Shown here: positions 42,008 through 50,939 of the stretch, one piece after another | Layout of the letters: each line of letters starts with the position of its first letter | Position numbering within the stretch: the first letter of the stretch is position 1 | Assembly (NCBI GenBank): GCA_963706905.1 | Contig: CAVPNY010000016.1 | Location: forward strand, 62,001 to 126,000 | Length of the DNA stretch: 64,000 bases | Origin: CAVPNY01 sp963706905 | GTDB taxonomy: Bacteria; Chloroflexota; Anaerolineae; Anaerolineales; UBA4823 | Reading direction: 5' to 3' | Program-made: the position numbers and the translations under genes | Notes under the pieces: model-generated | Told to the model about the DNA's origin: nothing | The model's database searches: none | The model's input: only the letters and a program-made list of their open reading frames with translations

Positions 42008-42651
42008 TTATTGGCCCAGACCGGCATCCCTGGCCCGGATAATGGCTTCGGCCCGATCGGCGACCTGCAATTTGGAGAAGATGTTCGAGATGTGGTTGCG
42101 GACGGTGTGTGGGCTTAGCACCAGACCCTGGGCAATTTCAGCGTTGGTCTCCCCGCGCGCAATCAGATCCAGAATTTCCCGCTCCCGCTCGGTCAGCTCA
42201 GCGAAAGCCGGGTCGATCCCGGGGGCTGGCTTGGAAAAGAAATTCACCAGTCGTCTGGCGATCGCAGGACCAAAGATGGCCTCTCCCTGGGCTACGGCGC
42301 GAATAGCCCGCAGCACTTCTTCCTCATCCGCCTCTTTAAGATGTAGCCTCGCGCTCCGGCGCGCATCGCTGAAAACACGGAGTCATCGTCTTCAAACATG
42401 GTTACAACGATAATTCCGATTTTCGGGCTGGTGTGGATAATTCGGCGCGTCGCTTCGATCCCGTTAACGCCAGGCATTTGGATATCCATTAAGATGATAT
42501 CCGGTTGGAGCGCTTCAGCCCTGGTGATGGTCTCTTCCCCTGTCGATGCTTCGCCAACCACCTGGAAATCCGGGAACAGATTCAAAAGCGCGTGCAGCCC
42601 GGCGCGAAACAGGGTATGGTCATCGGCGATGAGGATATGAATCGGTTCCAT
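42008..42651 (-). pseudogene. NarL/LuxR-type response regulator, frameshifted
   Basis: The N-terminal receiver (IHILIADDHTLFRAGLHALL, MDIQMPGVNGIEA with phosphoacceptor Asp, ending GARGYILK) and the C-terminal LuxR HTH (LTEREREILDLIARGETNAEI, HTVRNHISNIFSKLQVADR) are both complete but in different frames. One base is missing near 42334: AAG AGG CGG where AAG GAG GCG would restore the typical LKEADEEEVLRAIR. It lies 9 bp after the sensor kinase gene. Either a recent pseudogene or a base error in the assembly; the protein is otherwise well conserved. Confidence 0.8.
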
Positions 42652-42660
42652 ATTCTGTCC

Positions 42661-44789
42661 TTAAACGAGCGGCAATCGTGCCAGGACGCGTGTGCCCCCT
42701 TGTGATGGCGCCTCGATCAGGCAAGTCCCGCCCAGCTCTGCAGCCCGCTCGCGCATCGAGTCCAAGCCGACCCCCAGCTGGACCTTTTTGGGTAAGCCCA
42801 GTCCATCGTCTATGATCTCAACCTGCAAATGAGAGCCGGTGTGGGAGATAGAGACCAGGCAATTTGACCCTTGGCTGTGCCGCACGAAATTCGCCAGGGC
42901 TTCCAGAGTGATGCGGAAAGCAGCAACTTCAACCGCAGCCGGCAAGGGCGGCAAGTCTTTTGGGCTATCCAGACGGATATGTAAGCCAGAATGGCCGCCA
43001 TCCTGACCTGCTATCTGCCTGACATATTCCTGGAGGGCGCCGGTCAATCCGAGCTCGTCAAGCGCGGGCGGGCGCAGATCGTACGCTAGCCGGCGGATGT
43101 CGGCAATGGCAGACTGGCTCTGGAGGCGCAAGTCGACCAGTAAAGCTTCCGCTGCCCCGGGATCGCGGGATACCAGTTTGCGGGCGACATCCAGATTGAG
43201 CTTCAGGCTGGCCAAATGCGGACCGAGCTCATCATGCAGGTCTCTGCGCAGGCGCCGGCGCTCTTCTTCCCTGCTTTTTACCAGCGCTTCACGCGAGCGC
43301 TGTAAGTCCTCCGCCAGCCGGTGCAAATCCTGGGTCAGGAGCACGCTGTGAGCAGTAACGCCGATATGGCGGGCGATATCTCGCAGCAGGCGCTGTTCGC
43401 CCGCTGTAAAAGCCTCGTTCGGAGAACGATATAGCCAACAGGAGATACCCGACTGTTTCACCCTGATAAATCAAGGGCAATTTGACCCGCTCATCTTTGG
43501 CCAATCCATAACTCGCCGCGATCTTAAAATCCCCGTCTTGTTTCAAAGCGATGGCGACATAAGGCAGTTTGAGCGCCTGGGCAACAATCTCCACCACTGC
43601 CGGAAGCGTAGCCTCAGGAGACAGGAAACCCTCGAGCCGGCGGCTCAGCTTAGACAGGACCGCATAGGGATCATCCCGCTCTCCGTACATCAGGCGGTTG
43701 ACCATGCGCTGCAGCCCGTCGCGCATCGGTTGGACCAGGATGGCTGCCAGGCCGGTGGCCAGCAGCGAGACGAATAAATTGCTCCTGGCCTGGAATAGGG
43801 CTCCCAATGCACCGACCACCAACCCATACAGCGCGGCCACCCCTACCGTAAGGGCGGTGTACACCAGTGTGCGGTTAATGATCAGGTCAATGTCATACAG
43901 CCCGTGGCGCAGGATGGCGATCGCCGCGGCGGCGGCTATACCCAGGATGCCCAGGTCGGTCAGGATGATGTTGACTTCGTTCTTCCCCGGAAAATCCGGC
44001 CAGATGAGCCAGGCGATCGCACTCAAAGCGGAAACAATCAGGAAGATCCCCAATGCGTAAACCAGCCACTTCATCTGCTCGCGCACGGTGCCTGTTGAGC
44101 GGCGAAAACGTATGGTCAAAGCCGCCAACGACCCAAGAAATCCAACGCTAAGGAAAACTGCTCCGAGATTAATCAGCTTATCCAGGATGGGCGCTGTTCC
44201 CGGCAACCCTAAGGGATTCGCCTCCAGTCCCCAGGATCCCAGCGGACCGGGATGCCACATTATCCCCAGGACGATCAGCGCCAGCCCGATTGCGGCAGAC
44301 CAGGCCACGACCCGCCAGCGCGGAGAGAGCAGGTGGCCATCCGGAAACACCAGCAATACAAACGTACCCGGCAGGATTGTGGCTGGAAGCCAGAGCCAGG
44401 AGCCGAGCCAGTATGCCCAGTGAGAGATCGGAGAATCAGGCAGGTCCGTAAACGAATAACGCAGCCGCCAGAGCGATCAGTGCATACAGCAAGCCAACCG
44501 TCATGAAAATCCAGCCGATTGGGTTGCGAGGGTGGCGGGCAGCGACCAGGGCGCCAATCACTGCAAAACCGATGGTGATGAACGGGGTGAGAGTCTGGTG
44601 CGATAAGATCATGCGGTAATCACTGCTGATCAGAACCCCACGGACGGCGATGGCGAGTGCTGCAACGGCAATAAAGATCGAGACCACAGTAACCGCCCAG
44701 GCCAGGCTGCCGGCCTTCCGTTCTCTTTGAGCCGGATTGGCTGCTCCAATCGCTATAGATGCTCGTCCCATATTGCTATTATAGGCCAT
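42661..44789 (-). pseudogene. Membrane sensor histidine kinase (NarL-type partner), two frameshifts
   Basis: Three overlapping frames form one protein of about 709 codons. 44789-44436: N-terminal membrane helices, including HPRNPIGWIFMTVGLLYALIA. 44430-43430: more helices, then a GAF-like region (SPEATLPAVVEIVAQALKLPYVAIAL). 43430-42661: HisKA_3 with RRRLRRDLHDELGPHLASLK and an ATPase region (ALANFVRHSQ, IIDDGLGLP, VGLDSMRERAAELGG). The breaks are near 44444 and 43440. With the response regulator it is a NarL-type two-component pair that has lost its frame. Confidence 0.8.
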
Positions 44790-44896
44790 ATTTGTCCAAA
44801 ATACTTTTTGTTTCAAAAACCTGTCGTCATCTGGCTCTACCCGCCCTGCTCCAGGGCAGGCCGCGAATGCAGAACTATCCAGATATTGTTCTTTTT

Positions 44897-45284
44897 TCAG
44901 CTCAGGGTCTTCCAGGTGAGCGCCAACAAAATCACCTGGATAACTCCCAGAAGAGGCCCGATGGGTAAGGCAAAACCGTACCAGAAGATGGCGCTCAATC
45001 CCAGCAGGATCATCTCGAGCACCGCGCCGTTGCCCTGCCGCCCCACAACCAGTAGCCGGCCAGAGATCTTCAACGCGTTCACCATGATGTACCCGATCCC
45101 GGCTACGATCAGGGCATCGAGACCGAGCTTCTCGAAAGGCCCGCCGAGGAGTCTGATTCCAACTAAAGTTGGCAGGGCTCCCCGGGTGAACGCATAGTAC
45201 AGTGTGGGAACCACACCACACGAGCCAGATAAATGCATCGATGGTTACGATGATGGACAGGACCTTAAATAATGGTGTTTGCAT
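44897..45284 (-). pseudogene. Small membrane protein, one frameshift
   Basis: The N-terminal 24 residues (MQTPLFKVLSIIVTIDAFIW...) and the later part (LYYAFTRGALPTLVGIRLLGGPFE through WYGFALPIGPLLGVIQVILL) are in different frames, separated near 45210; the total length is 3n+1, so one base is extra. The joined protein would have four membrane helices. I do not recognise the family. Confidence 0.6.
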
Positions 45285-45341
45285 CTTATTCACACGATTT
45301 ATTCCATACCTAATGCAACAGAGATCTAAGGACATTTGAGC

Positions 45342-45903
45342 CTACCCATTTAATAGCAGGCCGATCCCGATCAGGAGCGGCGCCACATAGTGCAGCCAGG
45401 GGTAATACATATCCTTCGGTCTGGCGATCGGCAGGATAACCAGCCAGCCCAGGTTCCAAAGGACGGCACCCCACCCAATCCACGCCGGCAAAAAGCCGGT
45501 GCGCAGCAATGCCCCTCCAAAAAGCGCCTGGGCCAGGAAAGCCAGGATGACGAAAACCCACCGTGGGGGCATAGATCCATTCCTGCCGGCTGATGGAAAA
45601 AGTTTCGGCAAAGACAACGACACTCGCCCCGATCAACATGAGTGCCATCCCCGATGGCGCCAGGATACTGTCACCTGCGGCCCCGAGCATTCCCTCTAGC
45701 AGGTTTAGACCCAGGACAGCCACAAGAAGCGCTGCGATGACAAAACCCCTTTCCCAGATAAGATAGCGGTGCGTCTGACCTGCAGGCCATTTCCAGATCG
45801 CCCTACCCGTATAGAGCGTGCCGCCAACTATAAAAATTAGCCCGCTGAGGGTCAACAACCAGCCTGCTACTACCTGTTCGGAGAGTAAGTCTTTTACAAC
45901 CAT
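45342..45903 (-). pseudogene. Multi-span membrane protein, one frameshift
   Basis: From ATG 45903 (with AGGAGG before it) the frame gives helices such as VVAGWLLTLSGLIFIVGGTLY and FVIAALLVAVLGLNLLEG, ending at ISRQEWI. From about 45570 another frame continues naturally as PPRWVFVILAFLAQALFGG to LHYVAPLLIGIGLLLNG. One extra base at about 45572 separates them. The joined protein has six likely membrane helices; it resembles DUF4386-like or related permease-type proteins only vaguely. Confidence 0.6.
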
Positions 45904-45937
45904 ATAAATTCCTCCTTTTTGATAGATTGTTCCTTCC

Positions 45938-45988
45938 CAGACTTCCGAAGTTTCTGGCAAACTTCGTTTGCACAACTTCGGAAGTCTG
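45938..45988. repeat. Nested palindrome, 15-bp perfect arms
   Basis: CAGACTTCCGAAGTT (45938-45952) and its complement (45974-45988) are perfect. Inside, GCAAAC and GTTTGC form a further 6-bp stem around TTC. The arm itself is nearly palindromic (ACTTCCGAAGT). It lies between two membrane-protein genes, just upstream of one, and is not followed by a T-run. Confidence 0.7.
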
Positions 45989-46015
45989 CACCCCGTCGGA
46001 ATGCTCGCTCCATTT

Positions 46016-46618
46016 TCACGGGGACGTGATCGCATTTCCTATGGCCGGCGACAGCTTGCCGATCAGGAGAGCAATGCCCATCCAGGCTAAAGAAAGCGCA
46101 AGCAGGATGCCGAAGATGGCGGAGCCAATCTGTCCGATCACAGGCGGCAGGAACTCTGTTACGAAGAAATCAAAGAAGAAACCCGCAGTCGCGGCCAGCA
46201 GCAGGATGCCCGCCCCGCGTGGGTAGACACCCGCTCGAATGGTTGCGATCCCGGTCAGGAGTAAGCCAATGGTGAGGGCTATACCCAGCAGAAAGACAAC
46301 CAGGTTTTCACCAGGGATTGGCTTGAGTGAGGGGTAAAGAAGGGGAGTTGCAGCCAGCATGACCAGGATAAGTATCCCGGTCTGAAGCAGGACATGACCC
46401 ACCAGACCCAGCCAGCCTGCCGCATTTGCCTGCCTGGCATACATGGCTGGCAGGGATAGTAGCAGCAATATCGAAGAAACCAGCATGAGGAGACTCACTC
46501 CTGGGGAAAAAGCCTGTTCCATCACAGGTTTCAAAGATATGATGACAATTGCAACCCCGAGAAGAGCTGCGCCAACGATCAATAATATTCCACTCCAACG
46601 AAAAGCGATCTCAGCCAT
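46016..46618 (-). CDS. Intact six-to-seven-span membrane protein, unknown function
   Basis: This 200-aa very hydrophobic protein has about six membrane helices (for example ILLIVGAALLGVAIVIISL, LVGHVLLQTGILILVML and IFGILLALSLAWMGIALLIG). I do not recognise a family. Its Leu/Ile-rich composition matches the frameshifted membrane genes beside it, which may be distant relatives from the same block. It starts 28 bp after the PPOX-like stop codon, so it is probably cotranscribed with the PPOX and BNR genes. No frameshift is visible. Confidence 0.6.
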   Translation of the reverse strand: MAEIAFRWSGILLIVGAALLGVAIVIISLKPVMEQAFSPGVSLLMLVSSILLLLSLPAMYARQANAAGWLGLVGHVLLQTGILILVMLAATPLLYPSLKPIPGENLVVFLLGIALTIGLLLTGIATIRAGVYPRGAGILLLAATAGFFFDFFVTEFLPPVIGQIGSAIFGILLALSLAWMGIALLIGKLSPAIGNAITSP

Positions 46619-46646
46619 TTGCGCTTATCCTTTCTTCTCCAAAATG

Positions 46647-47678
46647 TTATTGATTTGAACTTCTATCTGCCAGAACAGCCTGCCCTCCTGGCGAAGGGCG
46701 CACAACCGGCAGCGGCCGAGCTTCCTTCTCCATCTGAAGCGAAAGCTGCTTGCCAAGGTCCAAGAAGATACCCAATAACTTCAGGGAACCCAGGCCGCGA
46801 TCGTCCTGGGTTCCGCCAAAGCCAATCACCTTCTCCGGCTCCAGCCTGCCAGCAGCATCAAAGTGGCCGCGGATAAGGAACGTATCATTTGCCGAATAAT
46901 TTCCAACGAGCCGGTGGTACGTCAGACAGGCAGGCGCGCCTTTGTTTGTCCGGATATTGCTTTCGATCTCAATAAGGTTGCGCTGTACGATCCCCTGGAC
47001 GTGGGCGATCGCCGGCCAGCCGGCTTTATCGATGTAGGCCAGGACCGGGGGACGAGAGTAACGCTTCAGCCACTCAAACATCTCCTGGGGCAGCTCAATA
47101 CCTGGACGGGGCAAGAACGAATCAGGGCAGGTTGCGATGCGCAAAGGCTCGGGCGGTACCTGTACACGCCCCCAGACGTATTCGTAGCAGGGAATCACCT
47201 CGATCCAGATGCGCGCCAGGTAGCCAACCATGAGTTGCCGCAGACCCGGGGTGCGTAGCATCAACCGGAAAGTCAACGGCCCCTTTTTCAGAAGCTGGTC
47301 GACATAGCGTTCAGTATTGTGTTGCAGATTCTGATCGAAAACCTCGGCAAGCCCCTGCACCAGTAGCAGAGGAACGTCATCAGAACGGCCGCTGGCGGTC
47401 GGATCAGAAAATAGGGCAGCCACGCGTGGATCGCGCCGGGCATTGCGAGCCTTTGTTGGGAGCATATAGCTGGTACTGAAGGTAAGGCGCCCATGTTCGA
47501 AATCGGGAGCCAGTGGCCAGCACACCGGAGAGCCGTCGTGGGCCAGGGTTGCGAACTCAGCGACCCGGTAGGAACTCACCATATCTAACCTGGTTAAAGG
47601 CGGCGCTGCCATGGTGTCTCTGGAAAGCTCGCTGGTTGGCAAATTTAACTTGGATCTATCAATGAGCTTGATTTCCAT
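46647..47678 (-). CDS. Pyridoxamine 5'-phosphate oxidase-like (PPOX) flavoprotein
   Basis: The N-terminal about 150 residues fit the split-barrel PPOX fold: VAEFATLAHDGSPVCWPLAP, STSYMLPTKARNARRDPRVAALF and VPLLLVQGLAEV are the usual strands. Such proteins bind FMN or F420 and may reduce various substrates. The C-terminal about 170 residues (PRPGIELPQEMFEWLKRYSRPPVLAY onward, read in blocks) look like a second similar barrel. The start overlaps the BNR gene stop by one base (TAATG), a clear coupled pair. The actual substrate is unknown. Confidence 0.75.
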   Translation of the reverse strand: MEIKLIDRSKLNLPTSELSRDTMAAPPLTRLDMVSSYRVAEFATLAHDGSPVCWPLAPDFEHGRLTFSTSYMLPTKARNARRDPRVAALFSDPTASGRSDDVPLLLVQGLAEVFDQNLQHNTERYVDQLLKKGPLTFRLMLRTPGLRQLMVGYLARIWIEVIPCYEYVWGRVQVPPEPLRIATCPDSFLPRPGIELPQEMFEWLKRYSRPPVLAYIDKAGWPAIAHVQGIVQRNLIEIESNIRTNKGAPACLTYHRLVGNYSANDTFLIRGHFDAAGRLEPEKVIGFGGTQDDRGLGSLKLLGIFLDLGKQLSLQMEKEARPLPVVRPSPGGQAVLADRSSNQ

Positions 47679-48715
47679 TAATTAGCCTCTTTTTCTTTCA
47701 ACATAATCATTGAAAGGTGGATACCACCCAGGTTTAGAGAGAGTTGTTCCCAATGATCGCCGTAATCCTCTGAAAACCAGATATCCCCATTGCTCAACCC
47801 GGCATACAGGTGCCCGGTAGCAGCCGGGTCGGTGATCAAAGAGTACGGCATAAAATTAAGCGGTTGGGGCAGGCCGCCGGAGAGCTTTTCCCAGGGTGCC
47901 CCGCCAATGGAGCGGAAGATATAAGCTTGGGCATTATTCCGGCTATGCGCTTTGGAAGGGGTTGGAGAAGCAGAAAGATACCAGACTTCCGGATGAGACG
48001 GGTCGGCAGCGACCGTCCAGCCATAACGCCGGTCCAGTCCGTCGCGCGGCTGGCGCCAGGTCTTACCGCCATCCCGGCTGGAGGCCCCACCAGTACCGCC
48101 AGCCTCGTAAGCCCAATCTCCGTTCGTGGCGTGAAAGGTAAGTGAATGGCAATCCCGCACTGCCCCGGAGCGATGATCGCTCCAGGTCTTGCCACCGTCC
48201 TGGCTGAGGACAACGGCCCCGGCTTCAATCCCGGCGAGGATTACATCTGGATCGGCAGGAGAAAGGGCGATGCCCTGGACATATGCCGTAAAGGGCGGCT
48301 CAGCCGGTGAAATCCAGAACCACCGCGAACGGATGCGGCGAAACCCTTCACACTCTGTCCAGTTCTCACCACCATCTGGGGAGGAAAATATTGTTGCCGG
48401 GCTTTTCGTGCCGGCGAATATCTTTCCAGGCTCGGCTGTTTCTCCGCCAGGGAATGTACTGACCACCAGGCTCTTGATGATCCGACCTGCTAGACCCGCC
48501 GGCTGCCAGGTCTTGCCAGCATCCTCAGAACGCAGCACGCCCATGCCTTGCGTGCCAGCATAAAGGATATGCGGATGGCGCGGGTCAGCTCCTAGGCAGC
48601 GTACATCCTGGCCGGTAACTGGATATTCAACTTGCCAGAGGCCGTTTGCTCCGCATTCGGCGCGAGCCAGGCCATTTCCCGTAACACTGATCAATAAGCT
48701 GGCGTTCATAGCCAT
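47678..48715 (-). CDS. BNR-repeat (sialidase-like beta-propeller) protein
   Basis: This 345-aa protein has at least five BNR/Asp-box-type repeats: SEDAGKTWQPAGL, SPDGGENWTECEGF, SQDGGKTWSDHRSG, SRDGGKTWRQPRDGL and SEDYGDHWEQLSL. This is a six- or seven-blade beta-propeller as in sialidases and photosystem II assembly YCF48-like proteins. No signal peptide is obvious and no sialidase Arg triad was found, so it is more likely a binding domain. The start is uncertain: GTG 48718, ATG 48715 or ATG 48709; none has a Shine-Dalgarno. It is followed by the PPOX-like gene with a 1-bp overlap. Confidence 0.75.
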   Translation of the reverse strand: MAMNASLLISVTGNGLARAECGANGLWQVEYPVTGQDVRCLGADPRHPHILYAGTQGMGVLRSEDAGKTWQPAGLAGRIIKSLVVSTFPGGETAEPGKIFAGTKSPATIFSSPDGGENWTECEGFRRIRSRWFWISPAEPPFTAYVQGIALSPADPDVILAGIEAGAVVLSQDGGKTWSDHRSGAVRDCHSLTFHATNGDWAYEAGGTGGASSRDGGKTWRQPRDGLDRRYGWTVAADPSHPEVWYLSASPTPSKAHSRNNAQAYIFRSIGGAPWEKLSGGLPQPLNFMPYSLITDPAATGHLYAGLSNGDIWFSEDYGDHWEQLSLNLGGIHLSMIMLKEKEAN

Positions 48716-48720
48716 CACTT

Positions 48721-48770
48721 TATACGAAAACCAGTCCCATTGTCATGGGACTGGAATACCAATTCGTATA
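48721..48770 (-). terminator. Nested palindrome: likely terminator of scpB-rluB
   Basis: CCAGTCCCAT (48731-48740) pairs perfectly with ATGGGACTGG (48745-48754) around a 4-base loop, and on the minus strand TTTTCG follows. An outer pair TATACGAA (48721-48728) and TTCGTATA (48763-48770) encloses it. It ends 3 bases before the BNR gene, so it might also regulate that gene. Confidence 0.6.
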
Positions 48771-48908
48771 GAGATATTCTACTAAAGTTGATAGTATTAG
48801 GACTACTTACCTTGGATTTATTGAATAAAGAAGATTTCGGTGCGAAAAATTGCCAAACTAGTCGAAAAGATTATTATTTACGCTTACCTGATTGGGCAGA
48901 AAACGGTT

Positions 48909-49745
48909 CTACTTGCGCCTACCTTTACCGGATCCTGGCGAGATCGAGACGCGGCTGGATTCCCCGCTCTTCTTTGGTTTGGTTTCGGCTCTGACTGGCC
49001 CGGGTTTGCCCTTACCCGGCCTGGTTTTTCGTGTTGGAGGAACTCTCAACCCGGCCACCTCTTGCGGTGTCAGATGCCGCCACTCGCGCGGCTTGAGATT
49101 GCCCAGCATTAAGGTGCCGATGCGGATGCGGATGATCTTGACCACCGGCAGCCCCAGGAGCGTCCCCACTTCGCGGATCTGGCGCTTGCGCCCCTCGCGC
49201 ATGATCACCCGCAGCCAGGCGCCCTTCCCCTCCAGCGATTCAACTCGTACCTTGGCTGGCTGCGTGCGGTAATCATCTTCTAATACCACGCCGCGCTGCC
49301 AGGTTGCCAGTTGCTCTTCGTCCGGCTGGCGGGCGACCAGCACCCGGTATTCTTTCTCGTGGCCGTAACGCGGGTGAGTTAGCTGGTTGGCCAGCTCGCC
49401 ATCGTTGGTGAGCAGGATCAGGCCTTCGCTGTCGAAGTCCAGGCGGCCAACCGGGTAAAGGCGGCCGGATTCAGGCACCAGGTCGCGCACGGTTTGCCGG
49501 GAATCAGGCGAGCTGGCTGTTGACAGCACCCCGCGCGGTTTGTACAGGGCGATGTAGACCAGGGCTTCGCTGCCCGAGAGTGGGCGGCCGTCCACTTCGA
49601 TCTTATCTTGCGCGGCATCCGCCTTTGCCCCCAGGCTGGCCACCTTGCCATTGACCCGCACGCGTCCGGCCGCGATCAGCTCTTCACAAGCGCGGCGCGA
49701 GCCCAGGCCAGCGCGTGCCATGATTTTTTGGATACGCTCTTCCAT
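48909..49745 (-). CDS. rluB: 23S/16S rRNA pseudouridine synthase, RluB/RsuA family
   Basis: This 278-aa enzyme makes pseudouridine in rRNA. It has an N-terminal S4 domain (RIQKIMARAGLGSRRACEEL), the catalytic GRLDFDSEGLILLTNDG with Asp, and MREGRKRQIREVGTLLGL near residue 180. A Lys/Arg/Pro-rich tail (about 225-278) follows the catalytic domain. It begins 1 bp after the scpB stop, the conserved scpB-rluB pair. Part of its 3' region (48955-49207) is shared with the truncated copy at 41.6 kb. RluB versus RsuA/RluE is not sure. Confidence 0.9.
   Translation of the reverse strand: MEERIQKIMARAGLGSRRACEELIAAGRVRVNGKVASLGAKADAAQDKIEVDGRPLSGSEALVYIALYKPRGVLSTASSPDSRQTVRDLVPESGRLYPVGRLDFDSEGLILLTNDGELANQLTHPRYGHEKEYRVLVARQPDEEQLATWQRGVVLEDDYRTQPAKVRVESLEGKGAWLRVIMREGRKRQIREVGTLLGLPVVKIIRIRIGTLMLGNLKPREWRHLTPQEVAGLRVPPTRKTRPGKGKPGPVRAETKPKKSGESSRVSISPGSGKGRRK
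48955..49207. repeat. 253-bp direct repeat, copy 2 (in rluB)
   Basis: Partner of 41622-41874, with 4 mismatches by manual alignment; it covers codons for the conserved C-terminal part of the catalytic domain and the beginning of the basic tail. Confidence 0.85.
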
Positions 49746-49746
49746 T

Positions 49747-50337
49747 TTATAGCTCCAGCGATTGGGCGGGTGAATCTTCCGCCAGCGGGGGTAATTCAGC
49801 TACCGAGCCCAGACCAAAGTATTGCAGAAATTCCAATGTGGTGCTGTATAGGATCGGCCGCCCAGGACCCTCCCCCCGGCCGACTTCTTGCACCAGACCT
49901 TTACTGAGCAATGATTTCAGGACGCCGTCGCTGTTGACCCCCCGGATGGCATCCACCTGCGGGCGGGTGACTGGTTGCTGGTAGGCGATGATCGCCAGCG
50001 CCTCCAGGGCTGCCCGGCTCAATTGCGTGGTGGCTTCCAATCCCAGGAAACGTTCAACCAGCAGGCCCATCTCCGGAGCAGTGGTGAGCTGTACCTGCCC
50101 GCCATGCCGTTGCAGGCGCAGGCCGCGCTCCTGATAATCAGCAGTGAGACCTGCCAGGCCAGCTTCAACTTCCTCGACAGGAAGTTCCAGGGCAGCCGCC
50201 AGTTGTCCGGGCGCGACCGGTCCAGGAGCCACCAGCAGCAGCGCCTCCAGCCTGGCTTTCAGTTCCATTTCGTCTTTTGAGGGATCGGGAACCATCGTGC
50301 TATAATCAACGTTCGTATTTTGAGGATCAATTTCCAT
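49747..50337 (-). CDS. scpB: Segregation and condensation protein B
   Basis: ScpB, with ScpA and SMC, forms the condensin-like complex for chromosome segregation. The 196-aa protein has the winged-helix pattern ALEALAIIAYQQPVTRPQVDAIRGVNSDGVLKSLL (in blocks) and GRPILYSTTLEFLQYFGL. The start is uncertain: ATG at 50337 gives the longest form, but ATG 50295 or 50265 (MELKARLEALLL, a common start for the family) is possible. A divergent promoter (50277-50306) lies in this N-terminal part. No scpA is next to it. Confidence 0.92.
   Translation of the reverse strand: MEIDPQNTNVDYSTMVPDPSKDEMELKARLEALLLVAPGPVAPGQLAAALELPVEEVEAGLAGLTADYQERGLRLQRHGGQVQLTTAPEMGLLVERFLGLEATTQLSRAALEALAIIAYQQPVTRPQVDAIRGVNSDGVLKSLLSKGLVQEVGRGEGPGRPILYSTTLEFLQYFGLGSVAELPPLAEDSPAQSLEL
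50277..50306 (+). promoter_or_regulatory. Promoter for the lipoprotein pair
   Basis: TTGAGG (50277-50282), an 18-bp spacer and a perfect TATAAT (50301-50306) point right, with a start near 50313 and a leader of about 50 nt. It overlaps the 5' end of scpB if that gene begins at 50337. Confidence 0.55.
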
Positions 50338-50365
50338 TTTGGAAAATTACCAAGGACTAGATAGG

Positions 50366-50932
50366 ATGCAAAATAAAAGTAGATTCTGGATAATTATATT
50401 CGTTTTAGCGGTAGTGTCACTGTCTTGTAACCTGCCTTTTCTCACCCCCAAAACCCCCGCGCCTCCCATCCCGGTGACTACCGAAGCGGTGCAGAGCCTG
50501 GAAGAGACTGCCCAAAATGCATACGAAGGCATACAGCAGGGCGAGACGGTTACCCTGGTCATCACCGAAGCTCAGTTGACTTCCTTGGTGGCATTAAAAC
50601 TTCAAGAGACTGGCGATCAAACCATCACCAATCCGCAGATCTATTTGCGAGATGGGAAGCTCCAGGTCTTTGGCACAATTACTAGAGAAGAACTCGAAGC
50701 GACAGCACAAGTCATCGTAGCCGTGGGAGTAGATAGCTCTGGTCAGCCGACATTCGATATTGAGTTGGCGCAATTGGGTCCCATACCGCTGCCAGAAGAG
50801 CTGATCTCTCAGCTGGAGACTCGGCTGCAAGGCATATTTCAACAGGAGATCGCCAAGCTGGCCCCCAACATCGCCATCGACAGCATCTCGATCGCAGATG
50901 GTCAAATGACTGTTGTAGGACACCAGCGCTAG
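50366..50932 (+). CDS. Lipoprotein of unknown function
   Basis: The 188-aa protein starts MQNKSRFWIIIFVLAVVSLSC with the lipobox Cys at about 21, then a short Pro-rich stretch and a folded region rich in Leu, Ile and Glu. Blocks such as VTLVITEAQLTSLVALKLQE and ISQLETRLQGIFQQEIAKL show alternating helix and strand, like a periplasmic or wall-facing BPI/LolA-like or DUF2140-type domain, but I do not recognise it. ATG 50366 has AGG 3 bp before; upstream frame is not signal-like. It lies 7 bp before the G5 lipoprotein, so the two are one operon. Confidence 0.75.
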   Translation: MQNKSRFWIIIFVLAVVSLSCNLPFLTPKTPAPPIPVTTEAVQSLEETAQNAYEGIQQGETVTLVITEAQLTSLVALKLQETGDQTITNPQIYLRDGKLQVFGTITREELEATAQVIVAVGVDSSGQPTFDIELAQLGPIPLPEELISQLETRLQGIFQQEIAKLAPNIAIDSISIADGQMTVVGHQR

Positions 50933-50939
50933 CTTTTCT

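Noticed and set aside
41990..48900. Genomic island with integrase, bounded by the rluB direct repeats
   Set aside because: The arrangement resembles an island at a gene 3' end, but no integrase or recombinase is present and the repeat lies inside, not at the end of, the homologous region; gene conversion fits better.
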